From NCBI RefSeq assembly GCF_000422725.1, contig NZ_KE383909.1:853178-917177 (forward strand): 64,000 bases of DNA. Direction: 5' to 3'. This document shows positions 57,654 to 64,000 of the stretch, one piece after another. The notes below the pieces were generated by a model, which searched no databases, had not been told where the DNA came from, and worked only from the letters and a program-made list of their open reading frames with translations. The stretch's first letter is position 1; each line of letters begins with the position of its first letter. Both the position numbers and the translations under genes were made by a program. The stretch is from Flavobacterium subsaxonicum WB 4.1-42 = DSM 21790 (GTDB lineage Bacteria; Bacteroidota; Bacteroidia; Flavobacteriales; Flavobacteriaceae).

Positions 57654-57683
57654 ATTGAAAAATTATATAAAATACTATTTTTG
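57654..57683 (+). promoter_or_regulatory. Promoter (-33 TTG, -7 TATTTTTG) for the 122-residue gene
   Basis: TTG at 57654-57656, 19-base spacer, exact TAnnTTTG at 57676-57683; start codon 45 bases on. Confidence 0.6.
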
Positions 57684-57727
57684 CATTTCCTTAAATCAAA
57701 GTCCAAAAAACTAAACTACTTTTTACT

Positions 57728-58096
57728 GTGGAAAATCCGAGTGCACAAAAACTGATCAATAAAATACAGCTTGACCTGTTTAAAAAAGGTTTTGATGCGG
57801 AAGTATTGATAGCCGACCTTAAAAAATTACGCGAATATTCTCTGGAAGAACAAAATCCGGTGTTAACCAAAGCCATTCGCTTAACGTATGAGCACCTGGA
57901 AGCAAACGGAGCGTTACTTATCCCTATTCCTGATGATGAGCCTTTAGAAGAAGGAGAAGAGGCTACTGCAAGCGCGCCAGCTACAGAGAACGATCTTGAT
58001 AGCCTTGAGTATTTAATTTCGCTGTTTAGCGATCTTAGCCACAAAAACAACCTGTTAGACCTTAAAGAATACAACAAAGCGTTTTTAGCTTTTTAG
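57728..58096 (+). CDS. Conserved-looking acidic cytoplasmic protein
   Basis: 122 residues from GTG at 57728 (MENPSAQKLINKIQLDLFKKGF). Two helical blocks (1-65 and 95-120) flank a Glu/Ala/Pro-rich acidic linker IPDDEPLEEGEEATASAPATE. No signal or membrane segment. Promoter and terminator frame it as a single gene. The composition suggests an adaptor, but I cannot name a family. Confidence 0.72.
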   Translation: MENPSAQKLINKIQLDLFKKGFDAEVLIADLKKLREYSLEEQNPVLTKAIRLTYEHLEANGALLIPIPDDEPLEEGEEATASAPATENDLDSLEYLISLFSDLSHKNNLLDLKEYNKAFLAF

Positions 58097-58121
58097 TACT
58101 TTCTAAGTTTTAGATATAGTT

Positions 58122-58150
58122 AGCCGCCTGTTTGTCAGGCGGCTTTTTTA
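58122..58150 (+). terminator. Terminator after the acidic-protein gene
   Basis: Nine-bp perfect stem AGCCGCCTG / CAGGCGGCT with a five-base loop and six T residues. Confidence 0.88.
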
Positions 58151-58197
58151 TTTAGGTAATTTCCTGCTTTTAGCTATTTTAAAAAGCGCCTCTTTGC

Positions 58198-58205
58198 TAC
58201 CTTTG
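58198..58205 (+). promoter_or_regulatory. -7 promoter box (TACCTTTG) for the DUF3817/MscS pair
   Basis: Exact TAnnTTTG 22 bases before the ATG at 58228. Confidence 0.55.
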
Positions 58206-58227
58206 CAAAAATTTATAATCAAATATT

Positions 58228-58515
58228 ATGGTTCGTATCTTTAAAATAGTTGCTACCCTGGAGGGTTTATCTTTACTGGCTTTGTTTTTTATTGCCATGC
58301 CGCTAAAATATTATTTTGAAACCCCGGAATATGTTCGCCCTGTTGGTATGGCGCATGGTATATTGTTTATAGCCTATGTTGTGCTGGCTTTTATGCTAAA
58401 AATGGAACAAAACTGGCCTGTTAAAAAATTATTGCTTGTGCTGGTAGCATCAATTATTCCGTTTGGTACTTTTTACATTGAGTACAAATACTTTAGCAAA
58501 CAGCAACAAAGCTAA
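58228..58515 (+). CDS. DUF3817-family membrane protein
   Basis: 95 residues, three hydrophobic segments (about 6-26, 42-60, 68-86). The VATLEGLSLLALFFIAMPLKY start with an acidic residue in the first helix, and RPVGMAHGILFIAYV with the conserved Gly-x-x-His, are typical of DUF3817. Function unknown. The MscS gene follows with no gap (stop codon directly followed by ATG), so the two are coupled. Confidence 0.88.
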   Translation: MVRIFKIVATLEGLSLLALFFIAMPLKYYFETPEYVRPVGMAHGILFIAYVVLAFMLKMEQNWPVKKLLLVLVASIIPFGTFYIEYKYFSKQQQS

Positions 58516-59766
58516 ATGAAGGATAAAGAATATAACTGGGCATACGATGTGCTTAGAGACCTGCACTTTAGCCGTACAACCGCATTGTATGGCAATCTTG
58601 TAGTCAATCTTATTATAATTGCTGTAATTGCTTTTATAATAGACAGGATTGCGACTAAAGTGCTGGTTTTTGTAATGAATATTATTGCCAAGCGCACCAA
58701 AACATCGTTTGATGATTTTGTGGTTCAAAACAAAACGCCACAATATATTGCCCATTTAATTCCGGTGCTATACATCTACAAAGTTGTGCCGGTAGCCTTA
58801 ACTTCTTTTACCTATTGGGAATATCTCTTTTCTAAGGGCATTACAGCCTTTATTATCTTACTGAGCCTCTGGATCATCCGAAGTATATTTAACTCGATTA
58901 AAGACTACTTAAAATTACAACCGGACTATAACGACAAGCCAATTGACAGCTACGTACAGGTAGTTATGATAATGCTCTGGATATTTGCCATTACCGGCAT
59001 TGTACTGGAGTTGTTTAATACATCTGTAAAGGTGCTCCTTAGTACTTTTGGTGCTATATCGGCCCTTGTTATATTGATCTTTAAAGATACCATACTGGGG
59101 CTTGTGGCCAGCATTCAGGTTACTATTAATGATATTGTGCGTATTGGCGACTGGATTACCATCGAAAAATTTGGTGCCGATGGCGATGTTATCGAAATTA
59201 ACCTGGCAACCGTTAAGGTGCGTAATTTTGATAATACCACTACTACCGTACCCACCTACAGCTTAATATCCGACTCATTTAAAAACTGGCGGGGTATGCT
59301 TAATTCCGGCGGAAGGCGTATTAAAAGGCATATTTTAATAAAAGCCAATAGTGTAAGGTTTGTACACGAAAATGAACTGGAAGAACTAAAAAAAATACAG
59401 CTTATAGCCTCCTATCTTGATGGCCGTAAGTTAGATATTGATAAGTATAACGAGCAGAATAATATAGATAAATCGCTGTCTATAAACGGACGTAACCTTA
59501 CTAATCTGGGTATTTTCAGGAAGTACATAAACAGTTATATAGAAACGCATCCGGGAGTTAACAAGGATATGACTATTATGTGCCGCCATCTTCAGCCAAC
59601 GGAAAAAGGCATCCCTATAGAAATTTATGTATTTACATCTGACAAGCGCTGGATAAACCACGAGTATATTATGGCCGATATTTTTGACCATATTATTGCC
59701 TCTGTTGCTTATTTTGATCTTGAGATATTCGAATTGCCTACAGGCAAGGGCTATATAGATGCTTAG
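58516..59766 (+). CDS. Mechanosensitive ion channel of the MscS family
   Basis: Pressure-relief channel of the inner membrane. 416 residues: four to five N-terminal helices (about 25-170), a pore-lining helix with TFGAISALVILIFKDTILGLVASIQV, then the beta domain VRIGDWITIEKFGADGDVIEINLATVKVRNFDN typical of MscS. The cytoplasmic cage is longer than in E. coli MscS, with an inserted region around 270-340. Coupled to DUF3817. Its last four bases overlap the convergent thioesterase gene. Confidence 0.92.
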   Translation: MKDKEYNWAYDVLRDLHFSRTTALYGNLVVNLIIIAVIAFIIDRIATKVLVFVMNIIAKRTKTSFDDFVVQNKTPQYIAHLIPVLYIYKVVPVALTSFTYWEYLFSKGITAFIILLSLWIIRSIFNSIKDYLKLQPDYNDKPIDSYVQVVMIMLWIFAITGIVLELFNTSVKVLLSTFGAISALVILIFKDTILGLVASIQVTINDIVRIGDWITIEKFGADGDVIEINLATVKVRNFDNTTTTVPTYSLISDSFKNWRGMLNSGGRRIKRHILIKANSVRFVHENELEELKKIQLIASYLDGRKLDIDKYNEQNNIDKSLSINGRNLTNLGIFRKYINSYIETHPGVNKDMTIMCRHLQPTEKGIPIEIYVFTSDKRWINHEYIMADIFDHIIASVAYFDLEIFELPTGKGYIDA

Positions 59767-60155
59767 GCTTTAAGAATCCTGTCTTTTACATACTCAATTT
59801 TGGTTTTGCCATGCGGCAGTGGCTTGCCGAAACCATCCAGGTTTACCATTGTAATATTATCTACGGTAATAATTTTTTCCTGGGTCATTTTATTGCGGAC
59901 TTCTGATTTTAAGACAATTGATGTAATGCCGAATTTTACAACATCGATGCCAATCTCAATAATATCGCCCTGTTTGGCAGATGACATAAAATTTATCTCG
60001 CTCATGTGCTTGGTAACCACTCGCTGGTTTTCTATCTGAATAATGGCATATAATGCAGCCTCTTCGTCTATCCAAGCCAGTAATTTTCCTCCAAACAAAG
60101 TGCCATTGGGGTTCAGGTCTTCAGGCTTAACCCATTTTCGGGTATGAAATCTCAT
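59763..60155 (-). CDS. Hot-dog acyl-CoA thioesterase (YciA-like)
   Basis: 130 residues. The N-terminus RFHTRKWVKPEDLNPNGTLFGGKLLAWIDEEAA has the catalytic Asp-containing LxWxDE motif of the acyl-CoA hydrolase (BFIT/YciA) family and ends with a conserved-type GFGKPLPHG. Hydrolyses acyl-CoA; substrates are probably fatty or short acyl-CoA. It starts inside the NUDIX stop (ATGA overlap), the third gene of a holA-NUDIX-thioesterase operon. Not related to the operon thioesterase at 11.6 kb beyond the fold. Confidence 0.9.
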   Translation of the reverse strand: MRFHTRKWVKPEDLNPNGTLFGGKLLAWIDEEAALYAIIQIENQRVVTKHMSEINFMSSAKQGDIIEIGIDVVKFGITSIVLKSEVRNKMTQEKIITVDNITMVNLDGFGKPLPHGKTKIEYVKDRILKA

Positions 60156-60571
60156 AAGTTGTGCTTTTGTAGCCCTAAAGTTACAATATCTAAATGGTCA
60201 AAAGCCAGTTGTGGTAAGACTTTAACCGAAAACCATTGCGCTTCGGCAGCATCATCGGCCGCCACGGCAACAGCATTTTCATCGGCAAAACCGATATATG
60301 CAACAGATACAGTATGCTGCCTTGGGTCGCGTCCCGGTGTGCCAAAAGCACCAAGTTGTTGCAAATCTTTAACATGCAATCCGGTTTCTTCTAAAAGTTC
60401 ACGAGCGGCGGCAACAGGCAGGTCTTCACCTTCATCTACAAAACCACCGGGCAAAGCCCACTGGCCCTTAAACGGTTCGTTTTTGCGCTGTATAAGCAGT
60501 ATCTCATACGCTTCTTTTACCTTCCTGAAAACAACAGCATCAACCGTAACAAATATTTTAGAAGTCCTCAT
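60152..60571 (-). CDS. NUDIX hydrolase
   Basis: 139 residues from the ATG at 60571. The NUDIX box GxxxxxExxxxxAxRELxEExG is complete as GGFVDEGEDLPVAAARELLEETG (residues 42-64 approx.), followed by GTPGRDPRQHTVSVAYIGF, which resembles the ADP-ribose-pyrophosphatase/NrtR-type group. No DNA-binding domain follows, so it is an enzyme. Six bp downstream of holA and overlapping the thioesterase. Confidence 0.92.
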   Translation of the reverse strand: MRTSKIFVTVDAVVFRKVKEAYEILLIQRKNEPFKGQWALPGGFVDEGEDLPVAAARELLEETGLHVKDLQQLGAFGTPGRDPRQHTVSVAYIGFADENAVAVAADDAAEAQWFSVKVLPQLAFDHLDIVTLGLQKHNL

Positions 60572-60577
60572 AAACAA

Positions 60578-61582
60578 TTAATTAAAAATTTTAACCAGCA
60601 TTTCTTTCATCAGGTCGCCTTGCGGTATAGCATTGGCCCCTACCCCTTTGCTTTTAACATCAATATCTCTTAGTGTGCCTACAATAGCACTTACTTTTTT
60701 CATGGGGTAGTTGCGCAACGCAATATCATAATCCTTCACAAAATACGGATTAACCTTTAGCATCTTAGCCACATTGCTGGGGTTTTTATCTTTAAGGCCG
60801 TGGTACTGCAAGAGCTGCGAGAAAAAACCAAATACAAGACCTACCGTCATAACCAACGGATTATCTTTAGGGTTGTTAGCAAAATAATCGGCAATTTTAT
60901 AAGCTTTAAGCTGATTTTTTTCGCCAATAGCCTTGCGCAGCTCAAACACATTATAATCCTTGCTTATGCCAATGTTGTCTTCAATAAGTTTTGGGGTAAT
61001 AGTGCTGCCTTCCGGCAGAATAATAGCCAATTTATCCAGCTCGTTGCTAATTTTGCCCAGGTCGTTACCTAAAAATTCTACCAGCATGGCCGTAGCTTTA
61101 GGCTCTATACCATAATTTTTACCGGCAAGCACACGTTTAATCCAGTCGCCTACCTGGTTGTCGTACATTTTTTTGCTTTCAAAAACAACGCCTGCCTTAT
61201 CTAAAATCTTAGTGATTTTTTTACGCTTATCCAGTGTTTTATATTTGTAAGCAAAAACTAATACGGTAGTAGGCTGCGGATTTTCGGCATAACTCTCCAG
61301 TTTTTCTATGGTGCGCGACAGTTCCTGGGCCTCTTTAACAATAACCACCTGCCTGTCGGCCATCATAGGGTAGCGTTTGGCGTTAGATATAACATCTTCT
61401 ATAGTTACATCTTTTCCGTACAACACCATCTGGTTAAAGCCCTTTTCTTCTTCGGTTAAAATATTGTGCTCTATATAATCAGTAAGCTTATCTATATAAT
61501 AAGGCTCCTCGCCCATTAAAAAATAAATAGGCTTAATGTTGCCCTGCTTTATCTCGTTAACAATTTTTACAACTTCGTCCAC
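60578..61582 (-). CDS. holA: DNA polymerase III subunit delta
   Basis: Clamp-loader subunit that opens the sliding clamp. 334 residues from GTG at 61582. The N-terminal domain has YFLMGEEPYYIDKLTDYIEHN and the RYPMMADRQVVIVKEAQEL stretch (residues 66-85), followed by a helical collar. Exact TATTTTTG box at 61601-61608, 18 bases before the GTG, supports that start. First gene of the holA-NUDIX-thioesterase operon. Confidence 0.94.
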   Translation of the reverse strand: MDEVVKIVNEIKQGNIKPIYFLMGEEPYYIDKLTDYIEHNILTEEEKGFNQMVLYGKDVTIEDVISNAKRYPMMADRQVVIVKEAQELSRTIEKLESYAENPQPTTVLVFAYKYKTLDKRKKITKILDKAGVVFESKKMYDNQVGDWIKRVLAGKNYGIEPKATAMLVEFLGNDLGKISNELDKLAIILPEGSTITPKLIEDNIGISKDYNVFELRKAIGEKNQLKAYKIADYFANNPKDNPLVMTVGLVFGFFSQLLQYHGLKDKNPSNVAKMLKVNPYFVKDYDIALRNYPMKKVSAIVGTLRDIDVKSKGVGANAIPQGDLMKEMLVKIFN

Positions 61583-61600
61583 AACTCTTTATTTATACTT

Positions 61601-61608
61601 CAAAAATA
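61601..61608 (-). promoter_or_regulatory. -7 promoter box (TATTTTTG) for the holA operon
   Basis: Exact TAnnTTTG on the minus strand, 18 bases before the GTG at 61582. Confidence 0.55.
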
Positions 61609-61718
61609 ACACATTTGCATGTCAATCTTAAAAGAAATAAGCCCTAATTAATCCTGAATTTTTAGATACCTGCCCTTCAGCATTTGACATATACCTTTAT
61701 AATTTGTTTCTTTGCCGC

Positions 61719-62171
61719 ATGCAAAAGCTTAATTTTCCCGATTACAAATTCCGCTTTAAAAATAGCGATAATAAAATCTCGGTTTTTGATGAGATACGCC
61801 GGAAATTTATCCTGCTAACACCCGAAGAATGGGTACGCCAACACGTAGTGCATTTTCTTTTAGAAGAAAAAAACTTCCCAAAATCGCACTTAAATGTAGA
61901 GAAAATTGTAAAGATAAATGGTTTAAATAAACGCTACGATATAGTTGTATTTCAGCCTGATGGGAAAATATTTTTAATTGTAGAATGCAAAGCGCCCGAG
62001 GTTAAAATATCGCAGGGTACGTTCGATCAGATTGCACGTTATAATATGACATTAAATTCGGTACACCTTATGGTTACTAACGGGCTTAATCATTATTTTT
62101 GCCAGATGGACCACGAGGCAGAACAATATGTTTTTCTGCCCGATGTACCCCCTTACACCCCCGCTTTATGA
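61719..62171 (+). CDS. Type I restriction HsdR_N-domain protein (PD-(D/E)xK nuclease fold)
   Basis: 150 residues from the ATG at 61719 (MQKLNFPDYKFRFKN). The nuclease-like core reads RYDIVVFQPDGKIFLIVECKAP, with Asp, Glu and Lys in the D-x(n)-ExK arrangement of HSDR_N. There is no helicase, methylase or specificity gene nearby, so it is a stand-alone domain, common in Bacteroidota and not a restriction system on present evidence. It ends in an ATGA overlap with the glycosyltransferase gene. Confidence 0.85.
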   Translation: MQKLNFPDYKFRFKNSDNKISVFDEIRRKFILLTPEEWVRQHVVHFLLEEKNFPKSHLNVEKIVKINGLNKRYDIVVFQPDGKIFLIVECKAPEVKISQGTFDQIARYNMTLNSVHLMVTNGLNHYFCQMDHEAEQYVFLPDVPPYTPAL

Positions 62172-63175
62172 AAAGTGTTGCCGTAGTTATTTTAAACTGG
62201 AATGGTAAAAAGCTGCTCGAACAGTTTTTACCCTCTGTTGTTGCCCATTCTCCTGAAGCTGAAATATATGTAGCAGACAATGCCTCTACCGATGATTCTA
62301 TTGCGTTTGTACAGCAGGCCTATCCTGAGATAAAAATAATAAAGAATAATGGCAACTATGGCTTTGCAAAGGGATATAATGAGGCCTTACAGAATGTTGA
62401 AGAGGATATTTACGCCCTTGTAAACAGCGATGTAGAAGTTACCGAAGGCTGGCTGCAACCCGTAATAGATATTTTTGAAGCCGATTTAGAGACTGCCATC
62501 ATTCAGCCAAAAATACTGGACTATAAAAATAAGACCCATTTTGAGTATGCCGGTGCCGCAGGTGGCTATATAGATAAGTATGGCTTTGCTTTTTGCCGTG
62601 GCCGTATTTTTGACACCATAGAAGAAGATAAAGGCCAATATGATACCGATGCTCAACTTTTTTGGGCATCTGGCGCTTGTTTTTTTATTAGGAAAGAAGT
62701 ATACCGCGAATTAAAAGGTTTTGATGAAGACTTTTTTGCCCATCAGGAGGAGATCGATTTATGCTGGAGAGCATTTAACAAGAATTATAAAGTACGGTTT
62801 TGTGCTCAATCAGTCATCTATCATGTTGGCGGAGCTACACTTAGCGCCAGTAATCCGCATAAAACATTTTTAAACTTTAGGAATTCGTTGTGGATGCTGC
62901 TTAAAAATGTACCTACAGGCCAGTTATTGCCGGTATTGTTCATCAGGCTGCTCATGGACGGTTTGGCAGGTATGCGATTTTTATTACACCGCCAACCGGC
63001 AAATTTTTGGGCAGTAGTAAGAGCACACTTTTATTTTTTTGTTAAAATTAGATACTTCTTAAACAAAAGAGAATCAAAACAATACAGTAATTACTACAAA
63101 ATAAATAGCATTACTTACAAATATTTTGTTAAAAGCGGCAAGGTGTTTGATTTACATTTTAACAATAGTTTATAG
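62168..63175 (+). CDS. Family 2 glycosyltransferase
   Basis: 335 residues from the ATG at 62168 (MKSVAVVILNWNGKK). GT-A features: ILNWNGKKLLEQFLPSV, ADNASTDDSIAFV with the nucleotide-sugar Asp, the VNSDVEV metal motif, and GASGxCFF-like FWASGACFFIRKEVYRELKGFDEDFFAHQEEIDLCWR (about 180-215). Rhamnosyltransferase-like family. Coupled to the HSDR_N gene by ATGA overlap. Acceptor unknown; cell-surface polysaccharide or glycolipid likely. Confidence 0.92.
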   Translation: MKSVAVVILNWNGKKLLEQFLPSVVAHSPEAEIYVADNASTDDSIAFVQQAYPEIKIIKNNGNYGFAKGYNEALQNVEEDIYALVNSDVEVTEGWLQPVIDIFEADLETAIIQPKILDYKNKTHFEYAGAAGGYIDKYGFAFCRGRIFDTIEEDKGQYDTDAQLFWASGACFFIRKEVYRELKGFDEDFFAHQEEIDLCWRAFNKNYKVRFCAQSVIYHVGGATLSASNPHKTFLNFRNSLWMLLKNVPTGQLLPVLFIRLLMDGLAGMRFLLHRQPANFWAVVRAHFYFFVKIRYFLNKRESKQYSNYYKINSITYKYFVKSGKVFDLHFNNSL

Positions 63176-63188
63176 ATAAACGCGTTAG

Positions 63189-63214
63189 TAATTTTGTGAT
63201 TAATAGTAATTTTG
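63189..63214 (+). promoter_or_regulatory. Tandem -7 boxes (two TAATTTTG copies) for the OmpA-family gene
   Basis: Two exact TAnnTTTG boxes at 63189-63196 and 63207-63214, 18 bases apart, inside a repeated AGTAATTTTGT word; the second lies 23 bases before the ATG at 63238. Confidence 0.5.
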
Positions 63215-63237
63215 TTAAAATTTTAAATCAGTAACTT

Positions 63238-64000
63238 ATGAGAAGAAGCATTTTAATACTTTCGTTAGCGATGATAACGCTGACATCGACAACGTCGTGC
63301 GGGTCTAAGAAAAAGATAGCCGAGCTGGAAGCTAAAAACAAAGAGATTCAGGATCTTTTAAATTCTGCAACAATTAAGCTTAATACTTGCTTGGCAGAAA
63401 AAGATGGAATGGCCAACCGCATTGAAGATCTTAAGAAAAATAACTCTGACCTTATCAATACAAGAGATCAGATTACAACATTATCATCTAAAGGTGCAGC
63501 CAACTTAGAAAAATCGTTAGAAAGCCTTAAAGAAAAAGATCTTAAGATCAACAGGCTTCAGGATGCATTAACCCGTAAAGACTCTGTAACTATTGCACTT
63601 GTAAGCAGCATTAAGAGAGCTGTTGGCGTAAACGACCCGGATATCGAGGTTAACGTAGAAAAAGGTGTGGTTTACATATCTATTGCCGATAAACTTTTAT
63701 TTAAAAGCGGTAGCTATGATGTGACTGACAGGGCTAAAGAAATTTTAGGTAAAGTTGCTAAGATCGTTCAGGATAAGCCAGACTTTGAATGCATGGTAGA
63801 AGGCCACACAGATAATGTGCCTATTAAAAATGCTGTACTTGTAGACAACTGGGATTTGAGCGTTAAACGTGCTACATCTATTGTAAGGATACTTCAAAAA
63901 GATTTTGGTATCGATCCTAAGCGTTTAGTAGCATCGGGCCGTGGCGAGTACATTCCGTTAGACAGCAATACTTCTCCTGAAGGTAGGGCTAAAAACAGAA
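63238..64000 (+). CDS. OmpA/MotB-domain lipoprotein (C-terminus beyond window edge)
   Basis: Open from the ATG at 63238 to the right edge, 254 residues visible. The signal MRRSILILSLAMITLTSTTSC has a lipobox ending TTSC. Residues 25-115 form a coiled coil (KKKIAELEAKNKEIQDLL and further heptads). The OmpA domain starts near 150 with VVYISIADKLLFKSGSYDV and contains VEGHTDNVPIKNAVLVDNWDLSVKRA and ASGRGEYIPL, the peptidoglycan-binding Asp and Arg. It should tether the outer membrane or an envelope machine to peptidoglycan. Very few residues remain beyond the edge. Confidence 0.9.
   Translation, partial: MRRSILILSLAMITLTSTTSCGSKKKIAELEAKNKEIQDLLNSATIKLNTCLAEKDGMANRIEDLKKNNSDLINTRDQITTLSSKGAANLEKSLESLKEKDLKINRLQDALTRKDSVTIALVSSIKRAVGVNDPDIEVNVEKGVVYISIADKLLFKSGSYDVTDRAKEILGKVAKIVQDKPDFECMVEGHTDNVPIKNAVLVDNWDLSVKRATSIVRILQKDFGIDPKRLVASGRGEYIPLDSNTSPEGRAKNR

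Noticed and set aside
61719-62171. Type I restriction-modification locus
   Set aside because: Only an HSDR_N-like domain is present, with no helicase, methylase or specificity subunit.

Overview
The window looks like chromosome of a member of the Bacteroidota, most likely a Flavobacteriaceae (Flavobacterium-like). Four observations support this. Base composition is AT-rich and Shine-Dalgarno sequences are scarce. At least twenty genes have the Bacteroidota -7 box TAnnTTTG just upstream. Topoisomerase IV (parC/parE), S9 dipeptidyl peptidase, the circularly permuted ATP-grasp/alpha-E/transglutaminase trio and DUF6095/DUF6155 proteins have flavobacterial-type sequences. Many proteins are small lipoproteins or secreted proteins. 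I see no rRNA, tRNA, CRISPR array, phage or insertion sequence. All identifications come from reading the sequence and from memory of the families; no search was run.

Layout. 1-7.6 kb: polyamine genes (a deoxyhypusine-synthase-like protein cut by the window edge, and arginine decarboxylase behind a structured leader), aroB, proline dehydrogenase, then a methyltransferase/UbiA-like/lipoprotein phosphatase group. 7.6-16.6 kb: an eight-gene minus-strand operon that reads as a complete aryl-CoA/gentisate-type route: flavin reductase, bifunctional aryl-CoA 5-hydroxylase/oxidoreductase, aryl-CoA ligase, hot-dog thioesterase, nitrilase-family enzyme, gentisate-type ring-cleaving dioxygenase, FAH-family hydrolase and maleate isomerase. 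16.9-26 kb: a secreted orphan, dsbD, tilS, pabB, a 52-residue protein, lpd and a secreted type B carboxylesterase. 26-31.4 kb: an Lrp/AsnC regulator divergent from a trans-sulfuration-type PLP enzyme, then the ATP-grasp/alpha-E/transglutaminase operon. 31.5-40.8 kb: DPP IV peptidase, small membrane proteins, an RlmL-like rRNA methyltransferase divergent from a run with a methyltransferase, a ZIP transporter, murQ, a DUF6095 protein, a lipoprotein and TerC. 40.8-48.2 kb (mostly minus strand): parC, parE, a secreted transglutaminase-like protein, a TIGR02117 protein and an FMN reductase. 48.3-49.7 kb: a GNAT enzyme and an MNT/HEPN toxin-antitoxin pair followed by a membrane protein. 49.8-64 kb: ychF, ferredoxin divergent from a LuxC-like acyl-CoA reductase, serC, serA, Sua5, MscS, a holA-NUDIX-thioesterase operon, an HsdR_N-domain protein with a glycosyltransferase, and an OmpA-family lipoprotein cut by the right edge.

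The most interesting unit is the aromatic operon. The CoA ligase and hydroxylase look like those used on anthranilate or salicylate, and the later steps would give maleate, then fumarate. If the substrate is anthranilate, gentisate-type cleavage of 5-hydroxyanthranilate would leave an amide, and the nitrilase-family member could be the amidase that removes it. Other points are a candidate homospermidine module with a structured leader that also carries an ORF, promoters placed so close to the start codon that transcripts should be leaderless, and several dispersed short repeat families, two of which enter coding sequence.
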